Positions 1 through 5,319 of a DNA stretch of 6,047 nucleotides are shown here, in pieces (position 1 is the stretch's first letter; every line of letters begins with the position of its first letter). Source of the DNA: Trueperaceae bacterium. GTDB lineage: Bacteria > Deinococcota > Deinococci > Deinococcales > Trueperaceae. The stretch spans positions 1-6,047 of the forward strand of contig SKMG01000297.1 in assembly GCA_007121175.1 (NCBI GenBank). The letters run 5' to 3'. The notes under the pieces were generated by a model. That model did not search any database. It saw nothing but the letters and a program-made list of their open reading frames with translations, and was not told the origin of the DNA. The position numbers and the translations under genes were made by a program.

Positions 1-1339
1 CCGCGATCGGCACCCCGGGCGCGAAGGCGCGGGCACTGTCGAGCGTGTCGCGCTGAGCCGCGAGCGTCTCGACCAAGGAGGCGTCGTCGAAGGCGTGCAC
101 CTGGGGGTTGATCGAGTACGCGACGCCGTCGATCGCCCCGGTCGGCGGGCGCTCGCGGTTCAGTTCGGTGAAGTAGGCGTTGGTACCGCCGTAGACCGGC
201 ACGCCGTTGCCGGCGAGATGGCGGCGCGCCACGGCCAGCCAGCGCTCCGAGGTCGACTTCTCGCCCTCGTGGAAGACCAGCCAGCGCGCCACCACCGCCT
301 GACGCTGCCGCGCCAGGGCGCCTTTCAGCGCCCGGAGCTCTTCGTCCGCCCGGTCGCTCACGAACAGCGCGATCTCGAGCGGCACCTCGAGCGCCTCAGC
401 TTCCGCGAGGGCGAGCTCGAGCCGGTCCTGATGGCGCGGGTCGAACAACTCGAGGTCGACCCGCAGGTGCGCGAGCTGAAGCGAGCGCAGCCGTTCACGC
501 TCGCGTGCCGTGAGCGGATCGTCATGGCTGGCGAGGCCGAGCCCGAGCTGAGGCAGCGGTACGGCGTTGTCCATGCCATGAGCGACGGTCACGCGGACCG
601 GCTCGGTCCCCGCCTCGCCGCCGGCCTCGACCGGCCTGAGCAGTCCGATGGTGACGCTCTGCTCGACCTTCGTGCCGGCCTCGACGTCGACCGGGAAGGG
701 CTCACCCAGCGGCGTGCAGTAGGTCTTGAACGAAGCGTCGGTCCAGTTGCGCTGGTCCTCCATCTCGAAGACGTCGCCCTCCATGCGGACCTCGACGCCG
801 ACGCCGTCGACGCTGGTGGTGATGGCGCGGAGGTCCTCGAAGGGCTGATGGGGGGAGATGCGCTCGGGGAAGCTGCCGGCCCGCTCGGAGCCGTCGACGT
901 GCTCGACGGTGCAGGGCTGCCCGGCACAGGACGCAGGGTGGAGGACGCAGAAGCCGATGCGGTTGCGCCTGAAGCTCGAGCGGGCCACCCCGCTGAAGCC
1001 GAAGCGCACGGTGCCGTCGGCGTCGCCCCGCAGCTCGCCCTGCCAACCGAAGTCGACGTCGCCGCCCTGGTGCTCGACGCGGAACCGCAGGCGGAAGCCC
1101 GTGAGGCTGCGCTCGAGGTGGAAGTCGCCCAGTCGCGGCGGAATCGTGTCCCAGTTGTGATCGCGCACCGCGGCGTAGACGCCGCGCAGGATCTCCGTGC
1201 CGCCTAAGCGGACGTAGCGCAAGAAGGCTCCGTCGGGCTCGAAGAGCATCGTCAGCGGTCCGGCGGTGAGGTGGATCGGCGCAGGCGACGGCGCTTCGCG
1301 CTCGCCTGCAGCGGCATTCGGTGGTGTCTCAGGTGGCAT
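1..1339 (-). CDS. apnL: Probable D-apionate lactonase (ApnL family), partial: C-terminus beyond the left edge
   Basis: The frame stays open from the ATG at 1337-1339 to base 1, giving 446 codons with no stop. GGAG at 1346-1349, six bases ahead of the ATG, supports this start. The first 20 residues are Ala/Pro/Glu-rich, and family-like sequence begins at LTAGPLT (24-30). Recognisable stretches are RYVRLGGTEILRG (41-53), HNWDTIPP (61-68), GFCVLHPASC (129-138), PFEDLRAI (166-173), EMEDQRNWTDASFKTY (192-207), GGTNAYFTELNR (384-395) and NPQVHAFDD (411-419). I recognise these from a family of cytoplasmic proteins, often annotated as hypothetical, that includes ApnL, which hydrolyses D-apionolactone to D-apionate. 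No signal peptide is seen, so action in the cytosol is likely. I expect perhaps 150-200 further residues. Cysteines 131, 138 and 143 cluster, with unknown meaning. The RuBisCO-like gene in the same window supports the apionate assignment. Family membership is from memory of motifs, not a search; the exact substrate is an inference. Confidence 0.68.
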   Translation of the reverse strand, partial: MPPETPPNAAAGEREAPSPAPIHLTAGPLTMLFEPDGAFLRYVRLGGTEILRGVYAAVRDHNWDTIPPRLGDFHLERSLTGFRLRFRVEHQGGDVDFGWQGELRGDADGTVRFGFSGVARSSFRRNRIGFCVLHPASCAGQPCTVEHVDGSERAGSFPERISPHQPFEDLRAITTSVDGVGVEVRMEGDVFEMEDQRNWTDASFKTYCTPLGEPFPVDVEAGTKVEQSVTIGLLRPVEAGGEAGTEPVRVTVAHGMDNAVPLPQLGLGLASHDDPLTARERERLRSLQLAHLRVDLELFDPRHQDRLELALAEAEALEVPLEIALFVSDRADEELRALKGALARQRQAVVARWLVFHEGEKSTSERWLAVARRHLAGNGVPVYGGTNAYFTELNRERPPTGAIDGVAYSINPQVHAFDDASLVETLAAQRDTLDSARAFAPGVPIA

Positions 1340-1345
1340 CAGGCT

Positions 1346-1349
1346 CTCC
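1346..1349 (-). promoter_or_regulatory. Ribosome binding site of the lactonase gene
   Basis: GGAG on the minus strand lies six bases before the ATG at 1339. It decides the start, because the next in-frame ATG (codon 31) already lies inside the conserved LTAGPLT region. Confidence 0.75.
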
Positions 1350-1490
1350 GAGCGCGTGACGCACCGCCGGCGGCGGCGGCGTGGAGTCCTCGGGCGCAGT
1401 CGATCTGAGCAGTCCTCCTCCCTCGTTCGGGCCCTCCGCGGTGCGCTCCTCGCGGCGCGGGGCACCCGGGGGTCGTGCGTGCAGGCTCGG

Positions 1491-1506
1491 CTATAGCTCG
1501 TTATAG
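1491..1506. promoter_or_regulatory. Candidate operator dyad over the lactonase transcription start
   Basis: CTATAGCTCGTTATAG is an inverted repeat pairing at six of eight positions, with five perfect outer pairs. It overlaps the -10 box and the predicted start point, where binding of a repressor would block RNA polymerase. One arm contains the -10 box itself, so part of the symmetry may be chance. The binding protein is unknown. Confidence 0.35.
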
Positions 1507-1529
1507 TTGAGATCCTAGTTAGATGTCAA
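1500..1529 (-). promoter_or_regulatory. Sigma-70-type promoter of the lactonase gene
   Basis: On the minus strand a perfect -35 box TTGACA (1524-1529) is followed by an 18-base spacer and a -10 box TATAAC (1500-1505), five of six to consensus. Transcription would start near 1493, leaving a leader of about 150 nt before the ATG at 1339. The AT-rich box region stands out against the GC-rich surroundings. A dyad with perfect 5-base arms, CTATA and TATAG, spans 1491-1506, over the -10 box and the predicted start point, as a repressor site would. The presence of its own promoter suggests the lactonase is a separate unit from the upstream importer operon. No transcript data are available, so the call rests on pattern only. 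Confidence 0.75.
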
Positions 1530-1635
1530 TACGCGCCCGGCTGCGATGCCACCGCGTGCTCGTCGGAACCGGGCAAGGGTGGGCGTCTGTCGCGCCAATA
1601 CCGATACGTCGTAGCGAGGCATGGGGACGAAAGTA

Positions 1636-1671
1636 CGAGGCGTGGGCACGAGTTGCTCGCCCCACGCCTCG
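1636..1671 (-). terminator. Hairpin terminator of the importer operon
   Basis: About 60 bases after the TAG of the binding-protein gene there is an 11-base perfect stem (1636-1646 with 1661-1671). It continues into a second stem of four base pairs (1649-1652 with 1656-1659) closed by a three-base loop. On the minus strand the stem is followed by TACTTTCGTC, a weak T-run. The other strand has no T-run, so the terminator points leftwards. The strong GC-rich stem compensates for the weak tail. It would separate the importer transcript from the lactonase promoter about 110 bases further on. Confidence 0.72.
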
Positions 1672-1730
1672 CCATACGTCGCGCTGTTGCTACGGGCGCC
1701 GGCGGAGCCCGTGCAGGAAGAGTCGGAAGC

Positions 1731-3059
1731 CTACTGGCCGAGCTCCTGGCGCGCGACCTCGACCTGCTGCTCGAGGTTCCGCTGCAGCTCGGCGACCGCA
1801 TCATCGACCGACATGCCGCCGTAGGCGACCTGCTGCACCGCGCGGGCGTAGAGGTTGCTGTTCCACACCACGCTCACGAGCGGGTTGAGGGTGCCGGTAC
1901 GCTCCATCTCGCAGGTGTCGGGGTTGATCCCGCCACCGTCGAAGATCTGGTTGTAGGCGAACTCGGATGATGGGAACACCACGTCGAAGAGGAGGTCGCC
2001 GTAGATCTGCAGGTTCGGCGCCTCGGAGGTGCGCAGGAGCTCCATCGCTTCATACGTCGCCGGCGGGTAGAGCTGGCCCTGGACCTCGGACAGCCGCTGC
2101 GCGTTCTCGGGCGTGAAGATGTACTGGATCCACTGCTTCGACGCCTCGACGTTCGGCGAGTTGGCGAACAGCGAGATGTAGCGTCCGCCCTGCTCGGTCA
2201 CCTTCATGCGGCCCTCGGGCGTCTGGACCACGCTGACGACGTCGAGCAGGCCCGGGTTGGTCCGGTAGGTGAGGTCGAGACCGTTCCAGTAGAAGACCAT
2301 CGCGGCGCGGCCGGCGTAGAAGCTCTCCATCGGCTCGGTGAAGGCCCAGGCCGCCGCGTCCGGCGGGGAGTACTCGAGCAGGTCGGCGTAGAACTGCAGC
2401 GCTTCGCGGGTGCGCTCGTTGTCGAGGTCGACATTGAGGTCACGGTCGAAGTAGTTCGCGCAGTTCTGCCACAGGAAGAGTCCCGAGTAGATCGTCGTCG
2501 AGCGGTTCTCGCCGCCGGGCAGCGCGATGCCGGCGATGTCGCCGGTGGTGAGGGTGCGCGCCGCGTGCATGAGCTCTTCCCAGTTCGTCGGCGGCTCGAG
2601 ACCGGCGGCCTCGAACAGGTCGGTCCGGTAGTGGAGCACCGGCGACGTCGCGGCCTGGTTGATCGAGTAGACCTTGTCCTCGAAGATCAGCAGCCGACCC
2701 GGCAGGAAGGCGTCACGGCCGCCGAGCGCCTCGATGACGTCGTCGAGCGGCTCGAGCAGCCCTTGGGCAGCCAGCATCGCTGCCGAGCCACCGTCGGCGT
2801 GGACGACATCGAGCGGGGCTCCGGCTTGGATGTAGGTGGTGATCCGCTGGTTGATGACCGCGGCCGGGGCGCCCTCGAGGATCACGTCGATCCCGGGATT
2901 CTGCTCCACGAAGTCGTTGATCCAGGCACGCTGGATCGCGACGATGGAGGGATCGGTCTCCTGGTTGAGGTAGCGCACCACCTCGATCTGGGCGTAGACG
3001 CCGCCGGCGAGCAGCGCCAACGCGAGGGCCGTGACGAGCCATCGAACCCGGTTACCCAT
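1731..3059 (-). CDS. ABC transporter family-1 sugar-binding protein (periplasmic)
   Basis: The 442-residue protein captures a sugar in the periplasm and delivers it to the two permeases encoded just upstream. Residues 1-23 form a Sec signal peptide with basic start MGNRVR, a Leu/Ala core and a probable cut after VYA (21-23); no lipobox cysteine is present. The mature part has the SBP_bac_1 pattern: an early RYLNQETDP strand (29-37), PLDVVHADGGSAAMLAAQGLLEPL (82-105), YRTDLFEAAGL (144-154) followed by PPTNWEELMHAARTLT (156-171), a lobe-crossing segment with YAGRAAMVFYWNG (248-260) and a C-terminal helical region. Only two cysteines remain (200 and 383), which could form a disulfide. AAGGAG at 3067-3072, seven bases ahead of the ATG, supports the start. 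Length is usual for the family. It sits last in the operon, 107 bases after the second permease, whereas binding proteins are often first. The ligand cannot be read from sequence; neighbours suggest apiose-related sugars. Confidence 0.93.
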   Translation of the reverse strand: MGNRVRWLVTALALALLAGGVYAQIEVVRYLNQETDPSIVAIQRAWINDFVEQNPGIDVILEGAPAAVINQRITTYIQAGAPLDVVHADGGSAAMLAAQGLLEPLDDVIEALGGRDAFLPGRLLIFEDKVYSINQAATSPVLHYRTDLFEAAGLEPPTNWEELMHAARTLTTGDIAGIALPGGENRSTTIYSGLFLWQNCANYFDRDLNVDLDNERTREALQFYADLLEYSPPDAAAWAFTEPMESFYAGRAAMVFYWNGLDLTYRTNPGLLDVVSVVQTPEGRMKVTEQGGRYISLFANSPNVEASKQWIQYIFTPENAQRLSEVQGQLYPPATYEAMELLRTSEAPNLQIYGDLLFDVVFPSSEFAYNQIFDGGGINPDTCEMERTGTLNPLVSVVWNSNLYARAVQQVAYGGMSVDDAVAELQRNLEQQVEVARQELGQ

Positions 3060-3166
3060 TCTCTCTCTCCTTCACTGCAATGTGTTGACTGCAACTGGAG
3101 GCAGGTCGCGGTCGAGTGCATCGCTGCCCAGTGGTGGACGTCTCAGGTCTCACCTCCTCGTAGGAG
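3060..3166 (-). other. Intercistronic spacer with small stem-loop and direct repeat
   Basis: The 107-base gap separates the second permease from the binding protein. Right after the permease stop lies a perfect five-base stem with three-base loop, CTCCT-CGT-AGGAG on the plus strand (3154-3166). Nearer the binding-protein gene ACTGCAA occurs twice, at 3074-3080 and 3088-3094, fourteen bases apart. No clear promoter is visible. Such spacers in importer operons often shape the ratio of binding protein to permease through mRNA stability or re-initiation, but that role here is an inference. Confidence 0.4.
3067..3072 (-). promoter_or_regulatory. Strong ribosome binding site of the binding-protein gene
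   Basis: AAGGAG on the minus strand is seven bases before the ATG at 3059. It is closer to consensus than the site of the upstream permease, which fits the need for more binding protein than permease. Confidence 0.8.
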
Positions 3167-4012
3167 TCAGCCCTTGACGGCGCCGGCACCCAAGCCGGCG
3201 ACCATCATGCGGCCCACGAACGCGAATAGGATCAGGATCGGCACCGTCGCCACGACGCCGGCGGCGTTGACCAATCCCCAGGAGTACACGGAGGTCTCGA
3301 GGATCAGCGAGGCGATGCCGAGCGACACCGTGCGCTTCGACTCGTCGCTGATCAGCACCAACGCGTAGAGCAGCTCGTTCCACACGACGACGAAGGTGAA
3401 CACGAAGGCCGCCATCACGCCCGGTACCGCCTGCGGCAGGATCACCAGCACGAACGCCTTGAAGCGCGTGCAGCCGTCGATCATGCCGGCCTCCTCGAGC
3501 GACCGGGGGATCGACTCGATGTAGGGACGCAAGATCCACAACGAGAACGGCAGGGTGATCGTCAGATAGGTGATCGACAGGGCGACGAGGCTGTTGTTCA
3601 TGCCCAGGTTGAACCAGATCTGGAAGAACGGAATGGCCAGCAGGATCGGCGGAAGCATGTAGATGAAGAGCATCGCGAAGGTGAAGGGCTTGGCACCGAT
3701 GAACTTGAAGCGGGTGATGCTGTAGACGCCGAGCAGGCTGACGGTGATGCCGAGGATGCAGGCGAAGATCGCGACCATCACCGTGTTCAGGAAGTAGAGC
3801 GGGAAGGAGGTGAAGCGGAAGAGCTCGACGTAGTGCTCCCAGGTGAAGTCTTGCGGCAGCATGCGCGGGGGCCGCTGGAACAGCTCGACGTTCGGCTTGA
3901 ACGAGGCGAGCAGCATCCAGATCAGCGGGAAGAGCACGATGAACAGCGTCACGAGAGCGACGATCGCCAGCGCCACCCGCTCCAACTTCGCCCGTCGTCC
4001 GAAGGTGTGCAT
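3167..4012 (-). CDS. ABC sugar transporter permease, MalG/UgpE type
   Basis: This 281-residue inner-membrane subunit pairs with the permease encoded just upstream to form the channel of a CUT1-type sugar importer. About six membrane segments are seen, roughly at 14-37, 74-98, 109-130, 140-162, 186-212 and 245-268. The cytoplasmic EAA loop that contacts the ATPase is clear at 171-197, with SLEEAGMIDGCTRFKAF followed by ILPQAVP. The C-terminus, VAGLGAGAVKG, is typical of MalG-like proteins. The ATG at 4012 lies 15 bases after the stop of the first permease, preceded by a G-rich run but no good Shine-Dalgarno, so translation is probably coupled. The next gene is the binding protein. Family assignment is firm; the substrate is unknown. 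Confidence 0.94.
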   Translation of the reverse strand: MHTFGRRAKLERVALAIVALVTLFIVLFPLIWMLLASFKPNVELFQRPPRMLPQDFTWEHYVELFRFTSFPLYFLNTVMVAIFACILGITVSLLGVYSITRFKFIGAKPFTFAMLFIYMLPPILLAIPFFQIWFNLGMNNSLVALSITYLTITLPFSLWILRPYIESIPRSLEEAGMIDGCTRFKAFVLVILPQAVPGVMAAFVFTFVVVWNELLYALVLISDESKRTVSLGIASLILETSVYSWGLVNAAGVVATVPILILFAFVGRMMVAGLGAGAVKG

Positions 4013-4027
4013 CCGCCAGGCCCCCCG

Positions 4028-4984
4028 CTACTCGAACTTCCCCTGGGCGCGTTCGTAGAGCCGCCAGTAGATCAGCGACATCACCACCAGGATGAGGAAC
4101 ACGATCACCGCCAGCGCCGCGCCGCGGCCCATGCTGAACTCCCCGAAGATGAAGCGGTAGATCAGCAGCGGCAGCGTCTCGGTGCGTCCAAGCGGGCCGC
4201 CCTGGGTGAGCAGGAACACCACCTCGAAGTTGTTGAAGTTCCAGATCGTGCGCAGCATGCCGACCACCAAGATGATCGGCAACAGCGAGGGGAAGGTGAT
4301 GTAGCGAAATGCCCCCCAGCGCGTGGTGCCGTCGACGGCACCGGCCTCGTAGAGCTGCGTGTCGATGCTCTGCAGCTGGGCGAGAAAGACCAGCACCATG
4401 AATGGGAAGTTCTTCCAGGCGTTGACCAGGATCACCCCGAGCATCGCGTAGTCGGGCGAGCCGAACCAGGACGCCGGGATGCCCAAGCCGCTGGTGCGGA
4501 TGAGGTAGTTGAGGATGCCGGTGGCGTCGCTCATCATGAAGCGCCAGGTGAGCGCGGCCACCACGTACGGCACTAGGTAGGAGAACAGCATCGCGCCGCG
4601 CACCGGGGCGCGGAGCGGGAACTTCGCGTGCACCAGCAGCGCGATCAGGAGCCCCACGACCATCTGGATCGCCAGACCGCCGAAGGTGAACACGAGCGTG
4701 TTCCGCACCGAGCGCACGAACGCCTCGCTCTGCAAGACGGTGACGAAGTTGCGCACCCCGACGTACTCGGCCACCTGGCTGTACAGGCTCTGCTGGTAGA
4801 CGCTGGTGGTGAGCACGCGGGTGATCGGGTAGACGGTCAGGCCTACGATCAGCGTCACCAGCGGCAGGAACATCAGGAAGCCGACGACGCGGTCCTGATG
4901 GACGTCCCACCAGGTCGGGGCGCGGAACTCGGTCGCTCGGTCGCCTCCCCGTTGGATGCCTCTCGCCGATGCCGATCTCGCCAT
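4028..4984 (-). CDS. ABC sugar transporter permease, MalF/UgpA type
   Basis: This 318-residue inner-membrane protein is the first gene of the importer operon. A cytoplasmic N-terminus of about 32 residues (basic, with TWWDVHQDR at 24-32) precedes six membrane segments, roughly at 33-55, 95-118, 130-150, 182-204, 235-260 and 288-308. The EAA loop at 212-236 reads YEAGAVDGTTRWGAFRYITF followed by PSLLP and is where the ATPase docks. FNNFEVVFLLTQGGP (250-264) is a signature of this permease group. GGGAG at 4991-4995, six bases from the ATG, fixes the start. No ATPase gene follows or precedes within the window, so the importer probably uses an ATPase encoded elsewhere, perhaps a shared MsmK/UgpC-type one. 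The operon is read from the promoter at 5103-5132, divergent from the RuBisCO-like gene. Confidence 0.94.
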   Translation of the reverse strand: MARSASARGIQRGGDRATEFRAPTWWDVHQDRVVGFLMFLPLVTLIVGLTVYPITRVLTTSVYQQSLYSQVAEYVGVRNFVTVLQSEAFVRSVRNTLVFTFGGLAIQMVVGLLIALLVHAKFPLRAPVRGAMLFSYLVPYVVAALTWRFMMSDATGILNYLIRTSGLGIPASWFGSPDYAMLGVILVNAWKNFPFMVLVFLAQLQSIDTQLYEAGAVDGTTRWGAFRYITFPSLLPIILVVGMLRTIWNFNNFEVVFLLTQGGPLGRTETLPLLIYRFIFGEFSMGRGAALAVIVFLILVVMSLIYWRLYERAQGKFE

Positions 4985-5059
4985 GCAGCGCTCCCGCCTG
5001 ACGCCGAGCCTCTCAGCGCGTCATCGAACCTACCCGGCCGAGACGGGACACGCGCCGTA

Positions 5060-5076
5060 GGCAGAATAAATATGCC
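5060..5076. promoter_or_regulatory. Candidate operator palindrome in the importer leader
   Basis: GGCAGAATAAATATGCC pairs at six of eight positions, with perfect four-base arms GGCA and TGCC around an AT-rich centre. It lies about 20-36 bases downstream of the predicted importer transcription start, a usual position for a repressor roadblock. It is the most AT-rich spot of the leader. No second copy was found near the other promoters, which weakens the case. Confidence 0.3.
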
Positions 5077-5102
5077 CCGCTCGATTGCTATCCAGACAGA
5101 TC

Positions 5103-5132
5103 ACTATAGGCGCATCGGGTGACGCATGTCAA
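5103..5132 (-). promoter_or_regulatory. Strong sigma-70-type promoter of the importer operon
   Basis: On the minus strand a perfect TTGACA (5127-5132) and TATAGT (5103-5108, five of six) are separated by 18 bases. The start point would be near 5096, giving a leader of about 110 nt before the ATG at 4984. Box quality and spacing match those of the lactonase promoter at 1500-1529, and both have TTGACAT with an 18-base spacer. The -35 box overlaps a small dyad, TGAC-GCAT-GTCA (5120-5131), so polymerase and a regulator could compete here. Confidence 0.78.
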
Positions 5133-5169
5133 GGCTCAGGACGCCGCGGCGACGCTATTGACGCACGAC
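5120..5169 (+). repeat. Direct repeat TGACGCA covering both -35 regions
   Basis: TGACGCATGTC (5120-5130) and TGACGCACGAC (5159-5169) match at nine of eleven positions and start 39 bases apart. Each overlaps the -35 box of one of the two divergent promoters. The eight-base GTGACGCA seen at 5119-5126 also occurs at 1356-1363 in the lactonase leader, 17 bases ahead of the ATG. Three copies near three starts could mark a shared regulator site. The motif was picked after looking, so chance is not excluded. Confidence 0.35.
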
Positions 5170-5187
5170 TGAGATACCAGATACACT
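5158..5187 (+). promoter_or_regulatory. Probable promoter of the RuBisCO-like gene
   Basis: TTGACG (5158-5163, five of six to consensus), an 18-base spacer and TACACT (5182-5187, four of six) form a moderate sigma-70-type promoter. Transcription would begin near 5194, leaving a leader of about 115 nt that includes the short ORF at 5227. It is weaker than the opposing importer promoter, so it may need an activator. Confidence 0.5.
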
Positions 5188-5226
5188 CCACCAACACGAG
5201 CGAATACCGTTCTGGAGCGTCGTTTC

Positions 5227-5319
5227 ATGAGTGACCCTAGACGCACGTATCGCCGCGCCCAGGAGCGCCTCGGCGCGACCGTCGAGGCGTGGCGGTTCGG
5301 AGGCAGCCATGGAAGCTGA
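5227..5319 (+). CDS. Possible 30-residue leader peptide overlapping the RuBisCO-like gene start
   Basis: An ATG at 5227, with GGAG nine bases upstream (5214-5217), opens a 30-codon frame that ends in TGA at 5317-5319. Its last 11 bases overlap the start of the RuBisCO-like gene in another frame, and the Shine-Dalgarno of that gene (5299-5303) lies inside it. The peptide is Arg-rich (MSDPRRTYRRAQERLG at 1-16), with no membrane segment or known domain. If translated, ribosomes ending here could re-initiate on the downstream gene or open its start region. It could equally be chance, as short frames are common in GC-rich DNA. Confidence 0.3.
   Translation: MSDPRRTYRRAQERLGATVEAWRFGGSHGS
5299..5303 (+). 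promoter_or_regulatory. Ribosome binding site of the RuBisCO-like gene
   Basis: GGAGG lies five bases before the ATG at 5309 and settles that start. Confidence 0.8.

Larger units (their letters stand above)
1340..1730. other. Gene-free stretch between the lactonase gene and the binding-protein gene
   Basis: No credible gene is seen here on either strand. Going leftwards it holds the transcription terminator of the importer operon (1636-1671), about 100 bases with no recognised signal, the promoter of the lactonase gene (1500-1529) and that gene's GC-rich leader of roughly 150 nt. The leader includes four CGG units at 1368-1379, which give a self-complementary stretch (1364-1373) about 30 bases ahead of the start codon. 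An AGTCCTC direct repeat lies at about 1385 and 1411. Short open frames crossing this stretch have no plausible protein composition. Confidence 0.75.
4985..5308. other. Divergent control region between importer operon and RuBisCO-like gene
   Basis: The 324 bases contain two back-to-back promoters (minus 5103-5132, plus 5158-5187) whose -35 boxes are 25 bases apart. They also hold the leaders of both units, about 110 bases each, an AT-rich imperfect palindrome (5060-5076), a repeated TGACGCA element (5120 and 5159) and a possible 30-codon leader ORF (5227-5319). The arrangement suggests joint control of uptake and catabolism by one regulator, which is not encoded in the window. Confidence 0.7.

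Noticed and set aside
95..1207. 370-codon open frame on the plus strand opposite the lactonase gene
   Set aside because: It is antisense to a frame with a good start, ribosome binding site and recognisable family motifs. Its translation is Arg/Ala/Asp/Leu/Val-rich without domain pattern, a usual product of GC-rich third positions.
1340..1493. Riboswitch in the lactonase leader
   Set aside because: The leader is long and GC-rich with CGG repeats and possible hairpins, but I recognise no known aptamer consensus.
1523..1970. Several plus- and minus-strand frames of 67-121 codons around 1523-1970
   Set aside because: They run through the terminator hairpin, the lactonase promoter or the antisense of the binding-protein C-terminus, and have Arg/Ala/Ser-rich products without a motif.
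3060..3166. Internal promoter just ahead of the binding-protein gene
   Set aside because: TTGCAG-like -35 candidates have no acceptable -10 box at 16-19 bases.
3833..4576. 247-codon plus-strand frame opposite the two permeases
   Set aside because: It is His/Glu/Gln-rich, antisense to the membrane segments, and has no domain or ribosome binding site.
3150..4910. 586-codon open frame on the minus strand spanning both permease genes
   Set aside because: It overlaps two clear permeases in another frame, and its product is Arg/His/Pro-rich with no membrane segments. The permease frames show hydrophobic segments and EAA loops.
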